NCBI GenBank assembly: GCA_905235155.1
Contig: CAJOKJ010000020.1
Span: 1 to 64,000, forward strand
DNA length: 64,000 bases
Origin: Candidatus Gastranaerophilales bacterium
GTDB lineage: Bacteria > Cyanobacteriota > Vampirovibrionia > Gastranaerophilales > Gastranaerophilaceae
Reading direction: 5' to 3'
Of the stretch, positions 45,795-54,108 are shown piece after piece. The translations under genes were made by a program, and so were the position numbers. How positions within the stretch are numbered: the first letter of the stretch is position 1; every line of letters begins with the position of its first letter. The notes under the pieces are model-generated. The model saw only the letters and a program-made list of their open reading frames with translations. It was not told where the DNA came from and did not search any database.

Positions 45795-47327
45795 TTATTT
45801 TGCAATTTCTGTTGTTCTAAATTCTCTAACAACCGTAACACGAATTTGACCAGGATAATCAAGTTCATCTTCAATACGTTTTGCAATATCTCGTGCAAGT
45901 TTTTGAGATGCTAAATCGTCAAAATGCTCAGCCTCAACAATAACTCTTACTTCTCTGCCTGCTTGAACAGCAAATGATTGCTTAATACCTTTAAAACTGT
46001 TTACTATTTCTTCAATTTTTTGTAAACGTTTAATATAAATTTCTAAAGTATCACGTCTGGCACCGGGACGTCCTGCGGAGATAGCATCAGCAAGTTTTAC
46101 AAGCACTGCTTCAATAGTATTTGCAGTAACGTCGTTATGATGAGCCTCAATCGCATGTATAATTTCCATTTTTTCACCAAAACGATTTGCAATTTCAACA
46201 CCCAATTGAATATGAGTACCTTCTTGAGTTTGATCAACTGCTTTACCAATATCGTGTAATAAGCCTGCACGTTTTGCAACATTTACGTTAGCACCCAATT
46301 CCGCAGCAAGCATGCCTGCAATATGACCAACCTCTAATGAATGTTTTAAAACATTTTGACCGTAACTTGTTCTATAATACAAACGACCAAGAATTTTAAG
46401 CAATTCTTTATTTAATCCCATAATACCCATATCTAATGCAGCATTTTCACCCTCTGTAAGAATTTTCTTTTCAACTTCTTCTTGAGCCTTATTTACCATT
46501 TCTTCAATACGAACAGGGTGAATACGACCGTCAGAAATAAGCTTTTCTAAAGCAAGTTTTGCAACTTCACGTCTTACAGGGTCAAAACTTGATAATACAA
46601 CCGCTTCAGGGGTATCATCAATAATTAAATCAACACCTGTAAGAGTTTCTAAAGTTCTAATGTTACGACCTTCACGACCAATAATACGACCTTTCATTTC
46701 GTCACTTGGCAATGATACAACCGAAACGGTACTCTCTACAACTTGGTCCATAACACATCTTTGCATAGTTGTTGATAGTATTTCTTGAGATTGCTCTAAT
46801 GCTTTCTCTTTAATTTTAGCTTCATTTTCACGAATTAATTGTAATTCTTCTTGAGCCAAATCATTTTTTAATTGTTCTAAAAGCATTTTTTTAGCATCTT
46901 CGGCAGACATACCCGAAATTCTTTCAAGCTCTGAAGTTTGTTTTTGTACTAACTCTGCAAGATAATCTTCTTTTTCAAGAAGTTCATCCATTTTCTTTTG
47001 TGCTGCTGCTTCTTTTTCTGTGGCATCTTGGATTTTATCTTCCAAAACATCTTCTCTTTGTGCTAATTTTGCTTCTTGACGTGATAACTCTTGTCTTCTT
47101 GTTCTTTCTTCTTCATTTAACTGTTCTCGCTCTGTTTGTAAAGCATCTTTTGCTTTTATCATTGCTTCTTTTACCAAAAGTTTTTCTTTTTCTTCTAAAT
47201 CATTTTGTTTTTTCAGAGCCTCATCTTTTAAAGCATTGTATTTTGCACGCTGGTTCACAAGAACAGCAGTAAATACAACGGCTAAAACTACGACTATAAT
47301 AATCGCAACCATTGAAACTAAATCCAT
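45795..47327 (-). CDS. rny: Ribonuclease Y
   Basis: Membrane-anchored endoribonuclease initiating mRNA decay, 510 residues. It has an N-terminal helix ([18 protein letters not shown]), a long coiled coil (about 30-190, rich in Glu/Lys/Gln), a KH domain ([17 protein letters not shown]), and an HD domain ([31 protein letters not shown]). First gene of its operon, divergent from pepA. The 230-bp gap 47328-47557 holds no gene. Confidence 0.95.
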   Translation of the reverse strand: MDLVSMVAIIIVVVLAVVFTAVLVNQRAKYNALKDEALKKQNDLEEKEKLLVKEAMIKAKDALQTEREQLNEEERTRRQELSRQEAKLAQREDVLEDKIQDATEKEAAAQKKMDELLEKEDYLAELVQKQTSELERISGMSAEDAKKMLLEQLKNDLAQEELQLIRENEAKIKEKALEQSQEILSTTMQRCVMDQVVESTVSVVSLPSDEMKGRIIGREGRNIRTLETLTGVDLIIDDTPEAVVLSSFDPVRREVAKLALEKLISDGRIHPVRIEEMVNKAQEEVEKKILTEGENAALDMGIMGLNKELLKILGRLYYRTSYGQNVLKHSLEVGHIAGMLAAELGANVNVAKRAGLLHDIGKAVDQTQEGTHIQLGVEIANRFGEKMEIIHAIEAHHNDVTANTIEAVLVKLADAISAGRPGARRDTLEIYIKRLQKIEEIVNSFKGIKQSFAVQAGREVRVIVEAEHFDDLASQKLARDIAKRIEDELDYPGQIRVTVVREFRTTEIAK

Positions 47328-47557
47328 AATTTTTAATACCCTTACTTTCTATTTTTACAAATACACACAATTTCGGCACATATAGCCTACCGAATAACTC
47401 CTTTTAAGTTGTATATATAAAAAAGTAATTTTATTGCATATATTTTAAAAAATTTAACTACTACTAATTAAATTTTATCATGACAAATATATTTTGTATA
47501 GGTTTATTAAAAAAAATTTATATGTTATTATTAATCTGCAAAAAGAAAGGATAAAAT

Positions 47558-48958
47558 ATGGAAATTAAATTTATTTCTGACGTAAAAAAACAAGAATGCG
47601 ACATTCTTTTGGTAAACATGTTTGAAGGTGAAGAAACATCAAACGACATCGCAAATGAATACGCATTAAAACAAGACAAATTTGAGGGAAAATTCGGTAC
47701 AACATATCTTCTTCCAACTTATGACAAACAACCTGCAAAAAAAGTTCTTGTTGTAGGCTTTGGTAAAAAAGAAGATTTAAACAAAAATAAAGTTAGAGAA
47801 GCGTTATCAAAAGCGGTTAAAAAAGCACTTCAAATGAAAGCTAAATCACTAACTGTTGATTTTGAAGGTATAAATTTTGACTATGCGGACATAATTTCTG
47901 AAGGTGCAATGATAGCTGATTACGCTTTTGATAAGTACAAAACAGAAAAAAAAGACCATCTTGAAACACTATATGTTAATACAGATGAAGCACTAACAAA
48001 AAAAGGTCAAAAAAGAGCAGAAGCAATGGAATTAACAAGAAATATTGCAAATGAACCCGCTCAATATGCAACTCCCGAAAAATTAGCAGAAATTGCATTA
48101 AGTTTAGGTCTTGAAACAAAAGTTTATAACAGAAAAGAATGTGAAGAAATGGGTATGAATGCATATCTTGCAGTCGCAAGAGGAAGTGCAAAAGAACCTA
48201 AATTTATTCACATGAAATACATTCCTCAAAATCCTAAAAAAAGAATTGCAATAATAGGCAAAGGTCTTTGCTTTGACAGTGGCGGTATGGACTTAAAACC
48301 TGCATCATCAATGCTTACAATGCGTGATGATATGTCAGGTGCAGCATGTATTTTGGGGGTTATGAGCAAAATTAAAGAATTTGCACCAAATGTAGAAGTT
48401 CACGGTATAATAGCCGCATGCGAAAATATGATTGGACCTGATGCATACAAACCGGGTGATATTCTAACAGCAAAGAACGGCAAAACAATTGAAATAGATA
48501 ATACAGACGCAGAAGGCAGAGTAACACTTGCCGATGCACTTTGTTATGCATGTGATTTAAAAGTTGATGAAATTATTGATATAGCAACACTTACAGGTGC
48601 TTGCATGGTAGCACTGGGAACACACGCATCAGGCATAATGGGCAACAATGACCAACTTGTTAAGAAGTTAATTGAAATAGGAGAAAAATCAGGCGAAAGA
48701 TACTGGGAAATGCCTATGTTCAAAGAATATTTTGACAGTCTGAAAAGTGAAATAGCAGATATGAAAAACACCGGTTCACGCTGGGGTGGTGCATCAGCAG
48801 CAGGCTTATTCTTAAAAGAATTTGTAACAGATGACGTTAAATGGGCACATCTTGACGTTGCAGGTACTGCATTTTTGGAAAAACCTCAAAAAGAATTTAT
48901 TGCAGGTGCAACAGGCGTAGGAGTAAGAACAATATTAAACTACATCCTCGAAGCGTAA
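47558..48958 (+). CDS. pepA: Leucyl aminopeptidase (M17)
   Basis: Dizinc/dimanganese exopeptidase of 466 residues. The N-terminal macro-like domain is followed by the catalytic domain with KGLCFDSGGMDLKP, DDMSGAACILG, NTDAEGRVTLADAL and HLDVAGTAF, which give the metal ligands and the catalytic Lys/Arg. A good ribosome site (AAAGAAAGGAT) precedes ATG 47558. The end overlaps a small minus-strand gene by 24 nt. Confidence 0.95.
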   Translation: MEIKFISDVKKQECDILLVNMFEGEETSNDIANEYALKQDKFEGKFGTTYLLPTYDKQPAKKVLVVGFGKKEDLNKNKVREALSKAVKKALQMKAKSLTVDFEGINFDYADIISEGAMIADYAFDKYKTEKKDHLETLYVNTDEALTKKGQKRAEAMELTRNIANEPAQYATPEKLAEIALSLGLETKVYNRKECEEMGMNAYLAVARGSAKEPKFIHMKYIPQNPKKRIAIIGKGLCFDSGGMDLKPASSMLTMRDDMSGAACILGVMSKIKEFAPNVEVHGIIAACENMIGPDAYKPGDILTAKNGKTIEIDNTDAEGRVTLADALCYACDLKVDEIIDIATLTGACMVALGTHASGIMGNNDQLVKKLIEIGEKSGERYWEMPMFKEYFDSLKSEIADMKNTGSRWGGASAAGLFLKEFVTDDVKWAHLDVAGTAFLEKPQKEFIAGATGVGVRTILNYILEA

Positions 48959-49147
48959 ATCCTCGAGCAATAAACCTATTTCATATTGCAAAAGCCCGTT
49001 GATATAAACAATATCTTCGGGCTTTAAAATTAACTCATCTTCGGCAACACAAATATCTATAATATTAGATAATATCATAAGATGATTACATCTGTAATCT
49101 AAAATATCTTTTATTTCTACGTGCTCATTAAATTCACATTTAAACAT
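48935..49147 (-). CDS. Small acidic protein of 70 residues, unknown
   Basis: ATG 49147 has an AAAGGAT ribosome site 6-7 nt upstream. The product (MFKCEFNEHVEIKDILDYRC at the start; LKPEDIVYINGLLQYEIG further on) is acidic and Leu/Ile-rich, without membrane segment. It is divergent from a small XRE regulator across a promoter region with a 10-bp inverted repeat, so the two may form one regulatory unit. A hairpin (48992-49026) lies inside the coding region. No family recognised. Confidence 0.5.
   Translation of the reverse strand: MFKCEFNEHVEIKDILDYRCNHLMILSNIIDICVAEDELILKPEDIVYINGLLQYEIGLLLEDLRFEDVV
48992..49026. terminator. Long hairpin downstream of pepA
   Basis: AAAGCCCG / CGGGCTTT arms enclose TT mismatches and an inner GATAT / ATATC stem. 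It lies 34 nt after the pepA stop and could terminate pepA, although it is inside the antisense small gene and the T tract is only three long. Confidence 0.45.
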
Positions 49148-49149
49148 AT

Positions 49150-49191
49150 AAATATCCTTTATAAGTATTATAATTCCTAAGAAGGATATTT
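49150..49191. promoter_or_regulatory. Inverted repeat around divergent promoters, candidate XRE operator
   Basis: AAATATCCTT (49150-49159) and AAGGATATTT (49182-49191) are perfect inverted arms. Between them lies TATTATAAT, which reads as a -10 box on either strand. The left arm contains the ribosome site of the 70-residue gene. Site recognition by the neighbouring XRE protein is inferred. Confidence 0.4.
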
Positions 49192-49231
49192 TATACCTTG
49201 AACTATAAAAGTCAACCCGTAAAATTAAAAT

Positions 49232-49459
49232 ATGAAAACTAATAAAAAAGAATTTTTATTCAATATTGGACAAAAAATAAGAATTGAACGAACAAAAAAA
49301 GGACTCTCTCAAGAAAAACTTGCTGAATTAACAGAAATGTCAATTAAGACACTTGGAAAAATAGAGCGAGGACAAACAGATTTTGTAATATCTAATCTTA
49401 TATCGATAGCCGACGCACTAAATGTCGATATAAGCGAATTGTTTATTTTCACGTTTTAA
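49232..49459 (+). CDS. XRE-family helix-turn-helix regulator
   Basis: Protein of 75 residues that is almost entirely a Cro/C1-type HTH domain: IGQKIRIERTKKGLSQEKLA, EMSIKTLGKIERGQ and NLISIADALNVDISELF. Likely a DNA-binding dimer without ligand or toxin domain. No ribosome site is obvious. Divergent from the 70-residue gene. Confidence 0.85.
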   Translation: MKTNKKEFLFNIGQKIRIERTKKGLSQEKLAELTEMSIKTLGKIERGQTDFVISNLISIADALNVDISELFIFTF

Positions 49460-49531
49460 GTAAAGATTTTGTAACAAAAGTACATAGTTCTTGAAATAGT
49501 GATAAGATTGAATAATAATTTTGTAGGAAGG

Positions 49532-49559
49532 TTTGTATATAATTTTTTTGTGTTATAAT
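49532..49559 (+). promoter_or_regulatory. Promoter of ftsZ
   Basis: Extended -10 TGTTATAAT with TATAAT at 49554-49559 and a weak -35 (TTTGTA, 49532-49537; 16-bp spacer). The word TTTTTGTGTTATAATA recurs at the right end of the invertible segment (62549-62564). Confidence 0.5.
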
Positions 49560-49591
49560 ACAACCAAGTAAACAACCAAAGAGGAATAAAA

Positions 49592-50746
49592 GTGGATAAT
49601 TTTAACAGAGCAGCAGATTTTTTAAACGCAGGAAATTACACTCCTGACGCAGTTAGCCCTGCAAAAATTAAGGTAATCGGTGTAGGCGGCGGCGGTGGAA
49701 ACGCTGTAAACCGAATGATTAAAGCAGGTCTTTCAGGTGTAGAATTTTATTTAATGAATACAGACGCACAAGTTTTACAATTTGGTGCAGCACCAAATAA
49801 GATTAGACTTGGTACAAAACTAACAAACGGCTTAGGTGCAGGCGGAGATCCAAAAATTGGTGAAGACGCAGCAGAAGAAGCAAGACAAGAAATTACGGCA
49901 GCCATAGAAGGTGCTGATATGGTGTTTGTTACCGCAGGTATGGGTGGCGGAACAGGTACGGGTGCTGCTCCTATTGTTGCAAGAGTAGCAAAAGAATTAG
50001 GTATTTTGACTATTGCTGTTGTTACAAAACCTTTCAGTTTTGAAGGTAAAAGACGTGCAAATCAAGCAATGCAAGGTATTGATAAACTAAAAGAAGCAGT
50101 TGATGCTATTATTGTAATACCTAACGACAACTTATTAAGTGTTGTTGATAGAAAAGTCGGCTTAATGGAATCATTCGCTGTTGTCGATGAGGTATTGTTA
50201 AGAGGTGTACAAGGCATTACTGACATTATCACAATACCAGGCTTGATTAACGTAGACTTTGCAGATGTTCGCTCTGTAATGAGAGCATCAGGTTCAGCAT
50301 TAATGGGTATCGGTATCGGTCAAGGTGAAGGCAGAGCGGAAGAAGCTGCAAGAAATGCTATTGACTCTAAGTTACTTGAAACAACTATTGATGGTGCTAA
50401 AGGTGTTATTGTAAATATTACAGGCGGACCTGATTTAGGATTGACAGATGTAACAAAAGCAATGAATATTATTAATGACGCTGTACAAGATGACGCTATT
50501 GTTATTTTTGGTGCAGTTACGGATGAAAATATGCAAGGCGAAGTAAAAATTACTGTTATAGCAACAGGTTTTGAAATGAAATCTCACAGTGCTGTTCAAG
50601 CAAATAAATTACAAGCAAAACAACCGTTAAGTGCTGCTGAGTTCTTCGGAAACGCATTTACAAACACAACTAAGAAAACAGAAACTTCAAGTTCTGCTTT
50701 ACCTGGATTTACAAATATAGAAATTCCTGATTTCTTGAAAAAATAA
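49592..50746 (+). CDS. ftsZ: Cell division GTPase FtsZ
   Basis: Tubulin homologue forming the Z ring, 384 residues. GTP-binding motifs: [14 protein letters not shown], the tubulin signature [10 protein letters not shown], and [11 protein letters not shown]. The C-terminal linker is short and the conserved end peptide is IEIPDFLKK, the FtsA/ZipA-type docking sequence. The start is GTG 49592 after GAGGAAT. Not in the murC-ftsQ cluster, unlike many bacteria. Followed by a strong terminator. Confidence 0.95.
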   Translation: MDNFNRAADFLNAGNYTPDAVSPAKIKVIGVGGGGGNAVNRMIKAGLSGVEFYLMNTDAQVLQFGAAPNKIRLGTKLTNGLGAGGDPKIGEDAAEEARQEITAAIEGADMVFVTAGMGGGTGTGAAPIVARVAKELGILTIAVVTKPFSFEGKRRANQAMQGIDKLKEAVDAIIVIPNDNLLSVVDRKVGLMESFAVVDEVLLRGVQGITDIITIPGLINVDFADVRSVMRASGSALMGIGIGQGEGRAEEAARNAIDSKLLETTIDGAKGVIVNITGGPDLGLTDVTKAMNIINDAVQDDAIVIFGAVTDENMQGEVKITVIATGFEMKSHSAVQANKLQAKQPLSAAEFFGNAFTNTTKKTETSSSALPGFTNIEIPDFLKK

Positions 50747-50764
50747 AACATCCGATAAAAGTAT

Positions 50765-50798
50765 AAAAAACTCCTTATCCAAAAGGAGTTTTTTTTTG
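50765..50798 (+). terminator. Intrinsic terminator of ftsZ
   Basis: Stem AAAACTCCTT / AAGGAGTTTT, loop ATCCAA, followed by a long T run, 20 nt after the ftsZ stop. Confidence 0.85.
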
Positions 50799-50805
50799 CA
50801 GAAAT

Positions 50806-50817
50806 TTGTGTTAAAAT
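50806..50817 (+). promoter_or_regulatory. Extended -10 promoter of the NTF2-like gene
   Basis: TTGTGTTAAAAT matches the ftsZ-type extended -10 (TTTGTGTTATAATA) with one change. It lies just after the ftsZ terminator and 29 nt before the next ATG. Confidence 0.4.
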
Positions 50818-50845
50818 AAAAAAGGTACAAATTAGGGAATGTTTT

Positions 50846-51316
50846 ATGAAAAAGTTATTAATTACATTTATATCCATTGTTACAACTATAACCATTGCAT
50901 TTGCAGACGACTTGCAAACGGCAAAGAATAATTTTTCAAAATATGTATATGCAGCAAATAATTACAGCCCGCAATTATTGGAATATTATTCTCCAAATGC
51001 CAAAATAATACGTCAAGTTGTTAAACCTGACGGTTCAACTGCCAATGCAACAACGGATATGGCTACTTATGCAACACAAATGAAAATCAGTCAGGGAACT
51101 GCCAAATTAAGAAATTATAAAAATAAATATAAAAACGTAACAGCGACAAGAGTTGCAAACGGTATAAAAGTTGAAGCATTAAGACAACCAATGAATGACA
51201 AATATTGGTTAAAAACATATCAAATATGGCAAAAACAACAAGATGGTAATTGGATTATTATTGAAGAAATGATGCAAACAAAGCAGCAAATTTTCTTAAG
51301 ATATGCTGATAAATAA
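50846..51316 (+). CDS. Exported NTF2-like (SnoaL-type) small protein
   Basis: Protein of 156 residues with a signal peptide (LLITFISIVTTITIAFA, cleavage before DD). The mature part has the pattern of a cone-shaped NTF2 fold: FSKYVYAANNYSPQLLEYYSPNAKII at the start, and a final strand pair DKYWLKTYQIWQKQQDGNWIII (cited in parts) in which the W-x-I-x-x-E type end is typical. No catalytic residues assignable. Periplasmic by inference. It stands between ftsZ and the aro operon. Confidence 0.6.
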   Translation: MKKLLITFISIVTTITIAFADDLQTAKNNFSKYVYAANNYSPQLLEYYSPNAKIIRQVVKPDGSTANATTDMATYATQMKISQGTAKLRNYKNKYKNVTATRVANGIKVEALRQPMNDKYWLKTYQIWQKQQDGNWIIIEEMMQTKQQIFLRYADK

Positions 51317-51318
51317 AA

Positions 51319-51340
51319 TTATACGTTTAAAATCGTATAA
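51319..51340. promoter_or_regulatory. Inverted repeat before aroC
   Basis: TTATACG and CGTATAA arms around 8 nt, 13 nt before the aroC ATG and overlapping a TATAAAAT box. Could be an operator or a small RNA fold controlling the aro genes. Confidence 0.3.
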
Positions 51341-51352
51341 AATAGGGGAAAT

Positions 51353-52516
51353 ATGAGCAAATTTAGATTTTTGACTTCCGGTGAAAGTCACGGGAAATGT
51401 TTAGACGCAATTATTGAGGGAGTACCTTCAGGTTTTAAAATTGATGAAGATTATATTAATGCAGAGTTAAAACGCAGACAAGTCGGATATGGCAGGGGTA
51501 AGAGAATGCAAATTGAATCCGATAAGTGCGAAATCAAATCAGGAGTAAGGCTTGGTTATACAACCGGTGCACCTATCTGTATTGAAATAAAAAATAAAGA
51601 TTTTGAAAATTGGCAAATACCAATGAGTACAAAAGAACTTGATTTAAAAAACAGAGAAATTTTAAAACTTGTTGCAGATAAATCATTTACTAAAGTTCGT
51701 CCGGGACATGCTGATTACGCAGGGGCTTTAAAATATAAGCTTGAAGACCTTAGAGATGTTTTGGAACGTTCAAGTGCTCGTTCAACAGCGATTGAGGTTG
51801 CGGTTGGTGCAATTGCAAAACAAATGTTAAAAGAATTTTCAATAATAGGCTTTTCGCACGTAACACAAATAGGAAATGTAAGAGCAGATGTACTACCACA
51901 AAGTTATACTCTGTTAAAAGAATCTGCCGAACATTCAGAATTAAGATGTGCCGACGATATAGCAACAGACATTATGAAAGAAGCAATTGATGATGCAAAA
52001 AGAGACGGGGACACTTTAGGCGGAAAGTTTGAAGTAATTTTTGGGAATTTACCTGTCGGTTTGGGCTCTCATGTTCATTGGGACAGAAAATTAGACGGAA
52101 GAATAGCACAAGCCGTTATGAGTATTCCTGCCGTCAAATCAGTAGAAATAGGAGCAGGAATTGATGCTGCAACACTAACCGGAAGTAAAATGCATGACGA
52201 ACTATTTATCTCAGATGGGAAAATATACAGAAAAACAAACAATGCAGGAGGTATTGAGGGCGGAATGTCAAATGGTGAACCCATTGTTGTAAAGGGTGTA
52301 ATGAAAGCAATTCCGACAATGAGAACACCTTTAAAAACAGTTGATTTGTACAAAAAAGAACAAACTGAAGCACATTTTGAACGTTCGGATACTTGTGCTG
52401 TTCCTGCCTGTGCAGTAGTTGCAGAAGCACGAATTGCCTGCATATTAATAGATGCTTTTTTAGAAAAATTTGGTGGAGATTCATTAAAAGAAATTAAGAA
52501 AAATTATGAAAAATAA
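51353..52516 (+). CDS. aroC: Chorismate synthase
   Basis: FMN-dependent last step of the shikimate pathway, 387 residues. FLTSGESHGKCLDAIIEGVP (cited in parts: TSGESHG), RRQVGYGRGKRM, RPGHADYAGALKY, RSSARSTA, and the C-terminal NAGGIEGGMSNGEPI and MRTPLKTV are all diagnostic. First gene of aroC-aroK-aroB; overlaps aroK by 11 nt. Confidence 0.95.
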   Translation: MSKFRFLTSGESHGKCLDAIIEGVPSGFKIDEDYINAELKRRQVGYGRGKRMQIESDKCEIKSGVRLGYTTGAPICIEIKNKDFENWQIPMSTKELDLKNREILKLVADKSFTKVRPGHADYAGALKYKLEDLRDVLERSSARSTAIEVAVGAIAKQMLKEFSIIGFSHVTQIGNVRADVLPQSYTLLKESAEHSELRCADDIATDIMKEAIDDAKRDGDTLGGKFEVIFGNLPVGLGSHVHWDRKLDGRIAQAVMSIPAVKSVEIGAGIDAATLTGSKMHDELFISDGKIYRKTNNAGGIEGGMSNGEPIVVKGVMKAIPTMRTPLKTVDLYKKEQTEAHFERSDTCAVPACAVVAEARIACILIDAFLEKFGGDSLKEIKKNYEK

Positions 52517-53024
52517 TATCATTCTTGTCGGTATGATGGGAGCAGGTAAAACTTATATCGGAAAAGCTTTAAAACAAGCAAAACCCGAAATGAACTTTAT
52601 TGATGTTGATGAATATATTGAAAAAAATCAGTGCAAAAAAATTTCTGAAATTTTTTCAATATACGGAGAAAAATATTTTAGAGAAATAGAAACAAAATCA
52701 ATAACAGAAATTATACAAAATGAAAATCAAATTATTTCACTTGGCGGAGGTGCTTTTGAAAACAAAGCAAATCGTGAAATTTTAAATAAAAACGGATATA
52801 CTATATACTTGAAAGCAACTTCTGAGATAATTTTTGACAGAATTAAATATGAAACTCACAGACCTCTTTTGCAACAAGGTTTTGGAGTTGAAAAAATAGA
52901 ACAAATATTGTCAATAAGAGAAAAAAACTACGAAAAAGCACTCATTACGGTTGACACTTGCGGAAAATCTCAATATAATATCATTGGAGAAATTATGAAA
53001 AGGATAGATGAATATGCCAAATAA
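52506..53024 (+). CDS. aroK: Shikimate kinase
   Basis: P-loop kinase of 172 residues. Walker A LVGMMGAGKTYIGKAL, shikimate-binding FIDVDEYIE and FREIETKSI, LGGGAFENKANR, and the lid Arg in THRPLLQ. The order of aroC, aroK and aroB with overlapping ends indicates one operon. Confidence 0.94.
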   Translation: MKNNIILVGMMGAGKTYIGKALKQAKPEMNFIDVDEYIEKNQCKKISEIFSIYGEKYFREIETKSITEIIQNENQIISLGGGAFENKANREILNKNGYTIYLKATSEIIFDRIKYETHRPLLQQGFGVEKIEQILSIREKNYEKALITVDTCGKSQYNIIGEIMKRIDEYAK

Positions 53025-54099
53025 AATTGAGGTAGAAATTAAAGAAAAAAATAAATTTTACCCGATTTATATGGATATGGAGCATATTGAACATTTAAGA
53101 GAGAGAATTTTTAAAGATTTTAATTTTAAATGCTCTAAATTTCTTGTTGTTATAAGCGAACGAGTATATAAAATTTATGGAAAAATTCTTGGATTTAAGT
53201 CAGACGAACTTTTCATATTAAAAGATGGAGAAATAGAAAAAAACTTTAAAAACTATCAAAAAATACTTCAATGCTGCGAGAAAAAAGGGTTAGACAGAAA
53301 AAGTGCTCTTATAGCAGTTGGCGGAGGAGTGGTTGGTGATATAACAGGATTCGCTGCCGCAACATATATGCGAGGCATTCATTTTATACAAGTTCCAACA
53401 ACTCTTTTGGCTTGCGTTGATTCCTCAGTCGGAGGAAAAGTTGCAATAGACACAGATTACGGAAAAAATCTAGTGGGTGCTTTTTATCAGCCTGATGCAG
53501 TATATATTAATCTTAATTTTTTAAATACACTTGATGATAGACAATATAAAAGCGGACTTGCTGAAATTTTAAAATATGCATTTATTGAAAAAAGCTGCGA
53601 AGCAAGATTTGATTACGGTCTATATGATTTTCTTTCAGTACACTGTTCTAAAATTTTAGACAAAGATTTAAGATTTATAGAAAAACTTATAAAAGTATGT
53701 ATTGAATTAAAAATTGCAGTTGTAACAAAAGACGAAAAAGAAGCAGGATTGAGAAAAATTCTTAATTTTGGTCATACATACGCACACGCATTAGAAAAAA
53801 TAACAAATTACAAAACATTTACGCATGGAGAAGCAATTGCTTACGGTATGCATTTTGTTTTTAACTACGCTCATAAGCTTAAATTAATTGATGCAAACTA
53901 TAAAGAAATGGCTATGGTATTACTCCATAAATTTGGATTTTATGATAAAACATTTAAATTTCCAACTGATAAATTAATAAAAATAATGCTTAATGACAAA
54001 AAAACAGAAAATAATAACATCAAAGTTATCTTGCCAACAATGAAAGGATATGTAAAAGAGGACAATCTGGATATCCAAACTGCCATAAATATTTTTTGA
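53014..54099 (+). CDS. aroB: 3-dehydroquinate synthase
   Basis: NAD- and zinc-dependent cyclase of 361 residues. VGGGVVGDITGFAAATYMRG (cited in parts), QVPTTLLACVDSSVGGKVAI, KNLVGAFYQPDAV, LAEILKYAFI and the zinc ligands in LNFGHTYAHALE and FTHGEAIAYGM. Start at ATG 53014 gives a 9-nt spacer from AGGA; ATG 53008 is also possible. Ends with TGA, which shows that TGA is a stop codon in this organism. Confidence 0.94.
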   Translation: MPNKIEVEIKEKNKFYPIYMDMEHIEHLRERIFKDFNFKCSKFLVVISERVYKIYGKILGFKSDELFILKDGEIEKNFKNYQKILQCCEKKGLDRKSALIAVGGGVVGDITGFAAATYMRGIHFIQVPTTLLACVDSSVGGKVAIDTDYGKNLVGAFYQPDAVYINLNFLNTLDDRQYKSGLAEILKYAFIEKSCEARFDYGLYDFLSVHCSKILDKDLRFIEKLIKVCIELKIAVVTKDEKEAGLRKILNFGHTYAHALEKITNYKTFTHGEAIAYGMHFVFNYAHKLKLIDANYKEMAMVLLHKFGFYDKTFKFPTDKLIKIMLNDKKTENNNIKVILPTMKGYVKEDNLDIQTAINIF

Positions 54100-54108
54100 T
54101 ATAAACCA

